This document shows positions 1 to 9,114 of a DNA stretch of 64,000 nucleotides, one piece after another. Every line of letters starts with the position of its first letter. The first letter of the stretch is position 1. This DNA comes from CAYVUB01 sp964454675. GTDB lineage: Bacteria; Bacteroidota; Bacteroidia; Flavobacteriales; Flavobacteriaceae. The stretch covers positions 1-64,000 of the forward strand of contig CAYVUB010000006.1 in assembly GCA_964454675.1 (NCBI GenBank), given 5' to 3'. The notes beneath the pieces are model-generated. The model made no database searches. It was not told where the DNA came from and saw only the letters and a list, made by a program, of their open reading frames with translations. The translations under genes were made by a program, and so were the position numbers.

Positions 1-2
1 GC

Positions 3-329
3 AGCACCAATAAAATACAGTATGCGTATGATGCTACGGGTATAAAACTGGTAAAGAAAGTGACCGATAACAGTACGGTGACAAACACCTCCTATGCAGG
101 TAACTACATTTATGAAGAAGACGGTACGGGAGAGCATTTAAAGTTCTTTTCTCATCCTGAAGGCTACGTGGAGCCTGACGGTCAAGGAAATTTTGACTAT
201 ATTTACCAGTATAAAGACCATTTAGGGAATATACGGCTGTCCTACTCTGACACCGATAACAACGGGGTTATCGACCCGTTGACGGAAATCCTACAGGAAC
301 GGAACTATTTAAAAAAGGGTCAACTTTAA
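3..329 (+). CDS. RHS-repeat core protein, 3' fragment
   Basis: The reading frame is open from the window edge, so the 5' part lies outside. The visible residues include YQYKDHLGNIRLSYSD, the hallmark of the RHS-associated core of Bacteroidetes surface or toxin proteins. In typical members the core continues past this point with a segment resembling NNYYPFGLKHKGYN and then a variable C-terminal domain. Here it runs to ERNYLKKGQL and stops. The gene therefore looks cut short just after the core, with no toxin tip, and may be a decayed or displaced RHS cassette. The identification rests on the core motif; the truncation is inferred from family knowledge. Confidence 0.7.
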   Translation, partial: STNKIQYAYDATGIKLVKKVTDNSTVTNTSYAGNYIYEEDGTGEHLKFFSHPEGYVEPDGQGNFDYIYQYKDHLGNIRLSYSDTDNNGVIDPLTEILQERNYLKKGQL

Positions 330-387
330 TTAAAAAGTTAGACCCGTTATTTTTAAACTTACACACTTTTTAGGATAATGTCAAAAA

Positions 388-1200
388 CTATTTTTTTATT
401 AATCTCTTAACTATATTTCCTGTTTCTGTTTGAATCTTCACAATATAATTTGCTGAAGCCAAAGCTGAAATATCAAATGACTTTTCTGTACTCATATCAG
501 AAAGGTCTATTGTTTGTATTAGCTTGCCAAAAACATCATAGATTTGAGCTTGCTGCAACACAACAAATTTTGGATTGCTGAATGTCACAACATCCTTAAC
601 GACACTTGGATACATAGCTACACTACCCAAGTCCCTGGTTTCATCTACACCAAGAATATTAGAACAGCTTAAACGATACTGCAATGTAATGGTACTCCCG
701 GCATTATACATCCCGTCAACAGCATCTGTAAAATCATTATAAGTCTCATAAAATTCAAGATTCATGCTCCCGGTAACAGTATTGGCAATCAATGAATCAG
801 GAAGTCCGGCACCCGCAAAACTCAGAACCCCGTCGCTGGCATACGTACCGGATCCTGAATTAGTATCAGCAATTCCTGGTCTAAGAAATATTTCGTTCAC
901 ACCATCTTGATTTGCATCGGTTCCAATTGCCATTTCACTTAACCAAGATCCTCCTACAGTGGTTTGACTTGTGCTCCAACCTATACCCGTTAGCTCAAGT
1001 ACAGGATCTTCGCAATCGGTTCTGCTTGCAAAATCATCTAACAGTATGGTCAAAATAACATTATTAGGACTTCCTTGACTGTCCCAGCTTTCAACCCCCG
1101 AAATGTCCATAACCTTAGTTGTGGTAAGGCTTGATTGTGCGTGTATCAACATACCGGATGTGATAAAAAGTGCAAATAATACAAAAGTATTTTTTTTCAT
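388..1200 (-). CDS. secreted protein with T9SS type A sorting domain
   Basis: The 270-residue protein has a Sec signal peptide (MKKNTFVLFALF..., cleavage after about residue 21). The middle is a beta-rich region of unknown function with an acidic, Asn/Asp-rich stretch. The last 80 or so residues (VAMYPSVVKDVVTF... to NIVKRLIKK) match the type A sorting domain read by the T9SS for export across the outer membrane and surface attachment or release. Nothing shows an enzymatic role. It is convergent with the RHS fragment and divergent from the next T9SS gene. Export route is confident; function is unknown. Confidence 0.8.
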   Translation of the reverse strand: MKKNTFVLFALFITSGMLIHAQSSLTTTKVMDISGVESWDSQGSPNNVILTILLDDFASRTDCEDPVLELTGIGWSTSQTTVGGSWLSEMAIGTDANQDGVNEIFLRPGIADTNSGSGTYASDGVLSFAGAGLPDSLIANTVTGSMNLEFYETYNDFTDAVDGMYNAGSTITLQYRLSCSNILGVDETRDLGSVAMYPSVVKDVVTFSNPKFVVLQQAQIYDVFGKLIQTIDLSDMSTEKSFDISALASANYIVKIQTETGNIVKRLIKK

Positions 1201-1409
1201 AAGCTTTGATGTTTTTAATTTATAAATTAATAATTACGTGAATTTAAGCATTTTATTCTAAACTAAATTATTAAAAGTGAAAATTGCTTAAAATGTTTGA
1301 ATATCATCTTTACCAAAATTTACAACTTCACTGCTACCCCACTTTTAAAAATCACTTTACCTTAAAAATACGTAACTTGTGCTGTCTTTAATTAACAGCA
1401 TTATTTATA

Positions 1410-3242
1410 GTGTTTTTGCGTTACTTCTATATTGTTTTTTTGTGTATTTCTGCAAATAGTTTTGCACAGGATATTGAATTGTTCGGGCAGTTTAATGGTC
1501 GCTATGACTATACCGCTATCGGCAATACACTCAATCCTTATGAGAACAATCTGGTACAAAGTTTTTGTTATACGTTGCCTTCATCTTCGGCTGTATTAAA
1601 TATTGAAAACCCCGATGCCATTATAGCGGCATATATTTACTGGGCAGGCTCGGGCAACGGCGATACCAATATTGCTCTTAACGGCATAAGTATTGATGCA
1701 CAGTGGATATACAACACAACGTATGAAGATACATCTTTTGGCACACTTACCTATTTTTCGTGTGTGGCAGATATTACAGATAGTATTATTTCTGAAGGAA
1801 ACTCAACTTATACATTTTCAGAATTGGATATTTCCGAAGCACTTCAAAACAATCCCGGTTATTGCAGCAACCGCACCAATTTTGCCGGTTGGGCACTATA
1901 TGTCATTTATGAAGATGACAGCCTGCCGCTTAATCAAATAAGTTTGTTTAACGGTATGGAAATCATCAACCGGAATGTCCCTCAAAAAACCATTATCTTG
2001 GACAACCTTAATGTCATAGATAACGATAATGCAAAAATAGGATTCCTTGCCTGGGAAGGCGATAATGCCTTAAATTATGGCGAAACCTTATCAATAAACG
2101 GTAATATTTTATCAAATCCGCCATTAAATCCTGCAAACAATGCTTTTAACGGCACCAATACTTTTACAAATTCCAATACTTTTTTCAATGGTGATCTGGA
2201 TGTTTACGACATTCAGAACAATATCCAGATTGGTGATACAAGCGCAGCCATTCAATTAACGACCGGTGATTTTGATGCTAACGGAATTTTTCAGGCAGAT
2301 TTAATCATCATCAACAATATCATAACGGTACTTAACAGCCAGTTACCCGATGCCACCATCATACTTGATGATTATGAGCTTAATTGTGAGCGGGAATTAA
2401 CACTTTTTTACACCGTTTACAACACAAACAGCACTGCGGCACTTCCGGCAAATGTTCCCATAGCATTTTATGCCGATACTATCCTCATTGCGCAAAGCCA
2501 TACACAAAACAGTATTAATATAGGCGATTATGAAAGCGGAACAATTACCATAACACTGCCCGGTTTTGTTACCACCGATTTTTTACTGAGCCTGATAGTT
2601 GATGATGACGGATTGGGCAACAGCACTATTGCCGAAACCAACGAAAACAACAACATGTTTGATGAACTTGTCGGACTTTTAACAATTCCGCCAATTCAGG
2701 TTATTGAAAATTTACTGTTGTGTGATGTTGGGTTTGATACAGCAACTTTCAATTTACCAAATCATTTTTTCAGTATAATTAACACCAATGAAAATGCCAC
2801 ATTCTATACCGGTCTAAGTGATTTGGAAACAGGCATAAACGCCATTTTCATGCCCCATGCCTACAACAATACATCGAGCCCGCAAACCATTTATGTAAAA
2901 GTTACTGCCGAGCCGTGTTATGACATATATGAGTTTGATGTTGCTGTTGAAAACTGTCCGCCATACATCCCACAAGGATTTTCGCCCAATGATGACGGCT
3001 ATAATGATTGGTTCAACATACAAGGATTATATGATATTTTCGAAAATCATAAGTTATTGATTTATAATCGTTACGGAACGCTTATCTTTGAAGGTAATAA
3101 TGATACGCCATGGAACGGCAAAGCCAATCGAGGGCTCAACAACCTCGGAAAAATTCTACCCAACGGCACCTACTATTATGTTTTGCATTTAAACGACCCA
3201 AACTACAAATCGATGGTTGGCTGGGTGTATTTGAATCGATGA
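1410..3242 (+). CDS. surface protein with gliding-motility-associated C-terminal (T9SS type B) domain
   Basis: This 610-residue protein begins at a GTG codon; an in-frame stop at 1389-1391 leaves little room for an earlier start, and the residues that follow form a good signal peptide ending FAQ. The N-terminal half (AAYIYWAGSG and the following beta-rich region) resembles large adhesin-like modules. Residues about 320-420 look like a CARDB-type beta-sandwich (NSTIAETNENNN). From about residue 520, YIPQGFSPNDDGYNDWF with a following RYG motif is the CHU_C/gliding-motility-associated domain, the type B T9SS sorting signal. It is probably exported to the cell surface; the ligand is unknown. It lies 130 bp before a second protein of the same class. 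Confidence 0.8.
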   Translation: MFLRYFYIVFLCISANSFAQDIELFGQFNGRYDYTAIGNTLNPYENNLVQSFCYTLPSSSAVLNIENPDAIIAAYIYWAGSGNGDTNIALNGISIDAQWIYNTTYEDTSFGTLTYFSCVADITDSIISEGNSTYTFSELDISEALQNNPGYCSNRTNFAGWALYVIYEDDSLPLNQISLFNGMEIINRNVPQKTIILDNLNVIDNDNAKIGFLAWEGDNALNYGETLSINGNILSNPPLNPANNAFNGTNTFTNSNTFFNGDLDVYDIQNNIQIGDTSAAIQLTTGDFDANGIFQADLIIINNIITVLNSQLPDATIILDDYELNCERELTLFYTVYNTNSTAALPANVPIAFYADTILIAQSHTQNSINIGDYESGTITITLPGFVTTDFLLSLIVDDDGLGNSTIAETNENNNMFDELVGLLTIPPIQVIENLLLCDVGFDTATFNLPNHFFSIINTNENATFYTGLSDLETGINAIFMPHAYNNTSSPQTIYVKVTAEPCYDIYEFDVAVENCPPYIPQGFSPNDDGYNDWFNIQGLYDIFENHKLLIYNRYGTLIFEGNNDTPWNGKANRGLNNLGKILPNGTYYYVLHLNDPNYKSMVGWVYLNR

Positions 3243-3372
3243 AATGTTAAATTTTAATGCTTTTAATCGATGAAATTAGCATTTCATCTAATTTTAATTT
3301 ACTTTTCCATCATTATTTGCAGTTTTAAGTTGCTGCATTTTAAAAAATGACTAACATGATAATTCAATTAAA

Positions 3373-6300
3373 ATGAAAGCTTTCAAAAAAACCTTTGTTG
3401 TTATAGCTGCTTTAATTGGTCATTTTACGTTTGCCCAGCAACTAATCATTAACTCAAATGTTACCGAACAGGAACTTATTGAAAATCACCTAATACAAGG
3501 CTGTATTGAAGTTTCAAACATTACCTCGCAAATAAACGGAAGCATCAACGGTTTTTCAAGTTTTGGATATTTTGAACGGAATAATTCTAATTTCCCTTTT
3601 GAAAACGGTATCGTATTATCAACCGGAAATGCCGAATCCGGCGGAAATTCATTAAACGACAATACGCTTAATGAAGGTGAAACCAACTGGGGAACCGATA
3701 CCGACCTTGAAGCTGCTTTGGGCATCAGCAACACATTGAATGCTACGTCCATTGAATTTGATTTTGCTTCTGTTTCAAATACAATTCAATTCAATTATAT
3801 TCTTGCATCAGAAGAATATTTCGGGAATTTTCCCTGTGAATATTCCGACGGATTTGCATTTCTCATAAAAGAAGCAGGCACCAATAACCCTTATGTAAAT
3901 ATTGCGCTTATTCCCGGAACTTCAACACCTGTAAATACAACCACCATTCGCCCCGAAATTGTAGGATTCTGTCCTGCCCAAAATGAAAGTTATTTTGCCG
4001 GTTACAGCCTTGGAGCTACCAACTACAACGGTCAAACTACGGTATTGACGGCAACAACAACCATTACCCCAAATGTGCTGTACCATATTAAGCTGGTCAT
4101 TGCAGACCAAACCGATAAAAATTACGACTCGGCGGTTTTTATACAGGGAAACAGCTTTAATGCCGGCATTGATTTGGGTAACGACATCACCACCTGCGCA
4201 ACAGATGTAACATTAAACGGTGATATTCAAAATCCTGATGCAAGCTACTCATGGTATTTGAATGACGGACTTATAAACGGTGAAAATGAGCCGGATTTGT
4301 TTGTCACACAATCCGGAACTTACACAGTAATGATAGACATTCCGCTGGCAAACACAACCTGTACCATAGAAGATACGGTAGTTGTTCAACTCAATGCAAC
4401 ACAAGCTGCCGGACCGGTTTCTGATTATCAATTGTGTGACGATATATCCGGTAACGGTACAGAAACGTTTGATTTAAGCACAAAAACTGCCGAAGTTCTG
4501 GCTTCTGTCCCCGATTCAAGCTATAACATCTCATATCATTATTCCAATAATAATGCTATAAATAACATCAATCCTATCACAGCTCCAATTCAAAATCTTG
4601 CCAGTCCGCAAATCATTTATGTGAGAATTGAAGACACCCTAAGCGGTTGTTTAGCTTATACACATTTTAACCTGATAGTCAATCCACTGCCTAATATTAT
4701 CACACCAACAGATTTAAATATTTGTGATGATACGGTTAATGATGGTTTTACCCAAATTGACCTGACCCAAAAGGATGACGAAATAACCGGCAGCCAGGCA
4801 GGATTGACCGTAACCTACCATTACAGTCCGGACGATGCTAATACAGGCAATAATCCCATTGCATCACCATACAGCAACAACTCACAAACCGAACAATTAT
4901 TTGTAAGAGTAACCAATGCCGCTACCGGATGCGCATCGGTCACAACACTTAATATTGTTGTTTTAAACAATCCTGTTATCAATACCGATGATTTGTTTAT
5001 TGATGCCTGCGACCCCGAACATGACGGTTTTGCCGAATTTGACCTGACAAGCATTATTAATGATATTTTACAAGGTTTAACAGGTGTTTCGGTAACATTC
5101 CATGAAAATTATAACGATGCTGTTTCGGGTGCAAACGCCATTCCAAACCCGGCAGATTATAATAACACAACCATTGACGAACAAATTATTTATGTACGTG
5201 TGGTAGATGATATAACGGGTTGCGCAACCGTAAGACCGCTTGTTATTGCTTCAAATCTGCTTTTATCAGGAAGCGATACTACAGCTTATACTTTATGTGA
5301 TACAGATAATGACGGCTTCGAAGAATTTGACCTAAACGCTATTGCCGAACATATTATCAACGATTTGCCCGATGATATAACGGTCACGTTTTACGAAACC
5401 GAAGAAGACCGAGATAATCAAACCAATGCGCTTGATATATCTGTACCGTATATTCCGGCACAAAATCCGCAAATACTTTACTTTACCATAAGTAATCCCC
5501 AATGCGAAGAAGTTTCGGAAATAGAACTTATTTTATATCCTGTAACCGAATTTAATTCCATAGGAACTGTAAATTACTGCGATACCGACCAGGATGGATT
5601 TACGAGCATTAACCTTGTGGAATTTACACCTTTGGTCACACAAGGACAAGCGGGCTATGCCGTAAGCTACTTTTTAACTGAAGACGATGCCGGTACCAAT
5701 GAAAATTCACTGCCAAACTTTCATGAAAACACTTCAAATCCTCAAACCTATTACGTAAGAATAACCAGTATCCAAACCGGTTGCGCATCAATCAATTCGT
5801 TTGAGGTTAATGTGATTCCCGCACCCGAAACAAGCACGCCCAATCCAATCATTATATGCGACAATGACCAGGATGGTTTATATGTAATTGATTTAACTAC
5901 AACAATTTCCGAACTTGTATCCGATACAACCGATAGGGTTATCACCTTTCACAACACCTTGTCATCTGCCGAAAATAATGTTGACCCAATAACCAATGCA
6001 TCAGCATATAATGCCAATACACAGATTATTTATGCACGGGTTGAAAATACCGTTACAGGATGCTTTTCAATAGAAAATATAGATATTACCGTCAACACGC
6101 TGCCGGTATTCCAGCCTGTAAGCAATTACAGGATTTGTGAAGATATTAGTGAAAGTGACGGTATTGGCGATTTTATTTTCGCCACAAAAGATACCGAAAT
6201 TTTAAACGGTCAAGCAGGCAAACAAGCACTTTATTTCTTAACGCAGACAGATGCTCAAAACAGGATAAATAGCATTGACAAAAACACGGCATACCAAAAC

Positions 6301-8208
6301 ATAAGCAATCCTCAGACTATTTTTGTACGGGTTGAAAACCTTACCGATGAAGACTGCTACGGTGTGAGTTCATTCATTATTGAAGTAGGAACCAATCCGT
6401 TGTTTAATCCTCCAACCGATTGGTTTGTGTGTGACGATATTTCAAATGACGGCGCGCATACATTTGACCTTAATGAAAAAATCGCTGAAATTTCCAACGG
6501 AATTTCAGATAGCCTTGACATTACGTTTTACGATTCGCTGGCAAATGCGCAAAGTGGTACAAACACATTACCGTTAATGCACACAAATGCTTTTAATCCG
6601 CAGCAGATTTACGCACGTATCGATAACGGCACCATCTGCTACTCTATCACAAGTTTCGGACTTAATGTAATACAAGCACCCGATGCCAATGAGTCGCAAC
6701 CTATGGTACAATGTGATACAAATTATGACGGCATTGTAACCTTCAACCTGACGGATGCGCTTTTTGACATTCTCGACGTACGGCAAAACGACATTGTGAT
6801 TTCTTACTTTGAAACAGAAACCAATCTGGAAGCGCAAACCAATGCTATCCCCAATCCTCATGCATATCAAAATACGGCAAATCCGCAAACGGTATTCATC
6901 CGCTTAACCAATACCGTATCCAACTGTTATTTATCTATTCCGTTGGAACTGCAAGTTAATCTGCCACCTGAAATTAATGATTTTCAACGTGTTGATATTT
7001 GCGACAACGACACGCAATCCTTTAATCTTACGGAAGTTAATACATTGATAGTTGATGATACTGATAATACGGTTATTACCTATCACAATTCGGCATCAGA
7101 CGCTCTTAACAACTTAAATGCTTTAGATACAAATTATACCTATCAAACCAATAACGATAGTATCCATATCAGAATAGAAAACACTACAACACATTGCTTC
7201 ACGACTTATACTTTTAATTTGGTTGTCAACACCTTGCCTATTGCCCATACACCAAACACTATGGAAAACTGCGATGACGATTATGACGGCTTTTACCCGT
7301 TTGATTTGTCACAGCAAACCGCATCAATTTTGGGCAGTCAAAACCCGAATACTTTTTCGGTTAGTTATTATCCCGATAACGCTTCGGCAAGTGCAGGCAT
7401 CAATCCGTTAGATACAGCATACAGTGCTTATGATGGCGAAATCATCTTTGCCCGCATAGAACACAACCAGACAGGCTGTTACAATATCACACAATTTGAG
7501 GCTATTGTACACCCAAAACCTGTGTTGGAAATTGGCAATCAGGTAATATGTCTGGAAAATTTACCACTATTGGTAAGTGCCAATACCAACGATGCCGGCG
7601 ATACTTATTTGTGGTCAACCAATGCTGTGACACCCGAAATAGAAATTACCCAAACAGGCAGCTATTGGGTAACCGTAACAACACCTAACGGCTGCGAAAC
7701 CACAGAGGTTTTTGAAGTTACCGAATCGGAACAGGCAACGATAGAATTTACAGAAACTATTGATTTTTCTGACCCCAACAATATTACGGTAACTGTAAGT
7801 GGTATTGGCAATTACTATTACAGTCTGGATGGCGGACCACCACAGGAATCCAACGTTTTTGTAAACGTCACGCTGGGCTATCATACCATTACCGTTATTG
7901 ATGCCAACGGCTGCCTTGAAGTAAGTAAAGATGTTGTAGTGATTGATGCGCCAAAATTCATGACACCCAACGGCGACGGCTATTTTGACACCTGGCATAT
8001 AAGCGGCGTGGAAACCCTGCCGGGAACAGTTGTTTACATTTTTGACCGTTACGGAAAAACACTGGCGCGATTAACATCAACATCTGCCGGTTGGGATGGC
8101 ACATACAACGGTAATCTTATGCCGTCAACAGATTATTGGTTTGTTGCCGATGTAAAATATGGCGACAGGTCTTTTGAGGTTAAAGGACATTTTGCTTTGA
8201 AGCGGTAA
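3373..8208 (+). CDS. giant T9SS surface protein with choice-of-anchor L domain and about 11 repeats
   Basis: This 1611-residue protein has a signal peptide ending FAQ. Residues about 40-260 match the 'choice-of-anchor L' module (FENGIVLSTGN, LASEEYFGNFPCEYSDGFAFLI). Next come about eleven units of roughly 90-95 residues, each opening with a CD-rich, calcium-loop-like signature such as CDTDNDGFEEFDL or CDNDQDGLYVIDL and ending with a stretch like NPQTIYVRV. An Ig-like segment follows near residue 1390. The end (FMTPNGDGYFDTWHISG...RYGKTL) is a CHU_C type B sorting domain. The Asp/Asn-rich openings suggest Ca2+-stabilised stalk repeats (inference). It is probably an adhesin displayed by the T9SS, possibly transcribed with the preceding protein. 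Confidence 0.85.
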   Translation: MKAFKKTFVVIAALIGHFTFAQQLIINSNVTEQELIENHLIQGCIEVSNITSQINGSINGFSSFGYFERNNSNFPFENGIVLSTGNAESGGNSLNDNTLNEGETNWGTDTDLEAALGISNTLNATSIEFDFASVSNTIQFNYILASEEYFGNFPCEYSDGFAFLIKEAGTNNPYVNIALIPGTSTPVNTTTIRPEIVGFCPAQNESYFAGYSLGATNYNGQTTVLTATTTITPNVLYHIKLVIADQTDKNYDSAVFIQGNSFNAGIDLGNDITTCATDVTLNGDIQNPDASYSWYLNDGLINGENEPDLFVTQSGTYTVMIDIPLANTTCTIEDTVVVQLNATQAAGPVSDYQLCDDISGNGTETFDLSTKTAEVLASVPDSSYNISYHYSNNNAINNINPITAPIQNLASPQIIYVRIEDTLSGCLAYTHFNLIVNPLPNIITPTDLNICDDTVNDGFTQIDLTQKDDEITGSQAGLTVTYHYSPDDANTGNNPIASPYSNNSQTEQLFVRVTNAATGCASVTTLNIVVLNNPVINTDDLFIDACDPEHDGFAEFDLTSIINDILQGLTGVSVTFHENYNDAVSGANAIPNPADYNNTTIDEQIIYVRVVDDITGCATVRPLVIASNLLLSGSDTTAYTLCDTDNDGFEEFDLNAIAEHIINDLPDDITVTFYETEEDRDNQTNALDISVPYIPAQNPQILYFTISNPQCEEVSEIELILYPVTEFNSIGTVNYCDTDQDGFTSINLVEFTPLVTQGQAGYAVSYFLTEDDAGTNENSLPNFHENTSNPQTYYVRITSIQTGCASINSFEVNVIPAPETSTPNPIIICDNDQDGLYVIDLTTTISELVSDTTDRVITFHNTLSSAENNVDPITNASAYNANTQIIYARVENTVTGCFSIENIDITVNTLPVFQPVSNYRICEDISESDGIGDFIFATKDTEILNGQAGKQALYFLTQTDAQNRINSIDKNTAYQNISNPQTIFVRVENLTDEDCYGVSSFIIEVGTNPLFNPPTDWFVCDDISNDGAHTFDLNEKIAEISNGISDSLDITFYDSLANAQSGTNTLPLMHTNAFNPQQIYARIDNGTICYSITSFGLNVIQAPDANESQPMVQCDTNYDGIVTFNLTDALFDILDVRQNDIVISYFETETNLEAQTNAIPNPHAYQNTANPQTVFIRLTNTVSNCYLSIPLELQVNLPPEINDFQRVDICDNDTQSFNLTEVNTLIVDDTDNTVITYHNSASDALNNLNALDTNYTYQTNNDSIHIRIENTTTHCFTTYTFNLVVNTLPIAHTPNTMENCDDDYDGFYPFDLSQQTASILGSQNPNTFSVSYYPDNASASAGINPLDTAYSAYDGEIIFARIEHNQTGCYNITQFEAIVHPKPVLEIGNQVICLENLPLLVSANTNDAGDTYLWSTNAVTPEIEITQTGSYWVTVTTPNGCETTEVFEVTESEQATIEFTETIDFSDPNNITVTVSGIGNYYYSLDGGPPQESNVFVNVTLGYHTITVIDANGCLEVSKDVVVIDAPKFMTPNGDGYFDTWHISGVETLPGTVVYIFDRYGKTLARLTSTSAGWDGTYNGNLMPSTDYWFVADVKYGDRSFEVKGHFALKR

Positions 8209-8242
8209 AATGCTTAGAAATCAATACATATTCTTAAGTATT

Positions 8243-8440
8243 ATGAAACCAATAGTATATATTTTGATTATTGCTTTGGTATGCTTAAACATAATCGTTT
8301 TATATTTTTTTATTGAAGGCAGCTACATAAACAAAGGTTTTAAAACAATAAGCCGTACAGATATTTCAAAACTACTTATAATTGATTTGTTTGCTGCAAT
8401 AACCTACATCATTATCAAATCACTGAAAAACAGGAAATAA
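8243..8440 (+). CDS. small two-helix membrane protein, unknown function
   Basis: The protein has about 65 residues starting MKPIVYILII. An in-frame ATG at 8210 would add 11 residues, but it lies directly after the previous stop; the inner start gives a cleaner N-terminal membrane helix. A second helix (LLIIDLFAAITYIII) is followed by a basic tail KSLKNRK. No recognised family. It directly follows the giant surface protein and precedes the Crp-family promoter. Confidence 0.45.
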   Translation: MKPIVYILIIALVCLNIIVLYFFIEGSYINKGFKTISRTDISKLLIIDLFAAITYIIIKSLKNRK

Positions 8441-8455
8441 TGCTTCATTCCCGTA

Positions 8456-8500
8456 TATGACAATTATCATACTTTAAAAAAAGTTATATCCATATTTTTG
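8456..8500 (+). promoter_or_regulatory. Crp/Fnr-type operator and -7 element of the regulator gene
   Basis: A perfect inverted repeat TATGA-N6-TCATA lies at 8456-8471 and a perfect Bacteroidetes -7 element TATTTTTG at 8493-8500. The operator centre is 36.5 bp upstream of the last base of the -7 element, placing it near -42, a class II activator position. The coding start of the Crp-family gene is at 8527. The same operator and spacing recur before the cytochrome c gene at 11758, suggesting autoregulation plus control of the nos island. Confidence 0.7.
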
Positions 8501-8526
8501 TCATAGACGATTTCAAATAAAGCTAA

Positions 8527-9114
8527 ATGAAACCTCAGATAGATCAGGAATTGCTCTTTTCGTTTGGAGCTGTTGTAAAAAACTATGAAAAAGGCGACCT
8601 TCTTTTTTATGAAGGTGATAAAGCCTGCCACTATTACCAGGTTGTGAGCGGAAGTGTCAAAATGTTCAATACCAACGACGACGGAAAAGAATTTACGCAA
8701 GGTTACTTTTCCAACGGGCAAAGTTTTGGCGAGCCGCCTTTGTTTATTGACGAATATTATCCGGCATCTGCCATGGCATTTCAAAATACGGAAGTCATCA
8801 AGTTGTCTAAAGATAAATTTTTGACTATTCTGGATGAATTTCCTCAGATTCAAAAGCAGTTTTTACAGCTCATGGCTCGCAGGATTCACAGTAAAGCCAC
8901 ATCTTCCAAAGATATCATTAACCAAAAACCCGAATTCAGGATTGAAGCCTTTTTACAATCGTGCAAAAAAGTGAATGAAAAGGAACACATTCCGTTTACA
9001 CGTCAGGAAATAGCCAATTTTACAGGGCTTCGCGTAGAAACCGTTATCAGAACCTTATCAAAAATGAACAAGAAAAAAACAGTAGAAATCATCAATCATA
9101 AAATTTATTGTTAA
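8527..9114 (+). CDS. Crp/Fnr family transcriptional regulator
   Basis: This 195-residue protein has an N-terminal cyclic-nucleotide-binding-type beta-roll (about residues 10-115; YEKGDLLFYEGD, GQSFGEPPLF) and a C-terminal winged helix (FTRQEIANFTGLRVETVIRTL, the recognition helix near residues 160-180). The N-terminus lacks the Cys cluster of oxygen-sensing FNR, so it may sense another signal such as NO through heme, as in DNR/NNR relatives (inference). It heads the nitrous oxide island and its own promoter carries the TATGA-N6-TCATA operator. Its stop overlaps the next start as TAATG, so the two genes are translationally coupled. Confidence 0.85.
   Translation: MKPQIDQELLFSFGAVVKNYEKGDLLFYEGDKACHYYQVVSGSVKMFNTNDDGKEFTQGYFSNGQSFGEPPLFIDEYYPASAMAFQNTEVIKLSKDKFLTILDEFPQIQKQFLQLMARRIHSKATSSKDIINQKPEFRIEAFLQSCKKVNEKEHIPFTRQEIANFTGLRVETVIRTLSKMNKKKTVEIINHKIYC

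Noticed and set aside
7615..7998. A 127-codon frame antisense to the giant surface protein
   Set aside because: Falls within a well-supported sense frame including the Ig-like and CHU_C domains.
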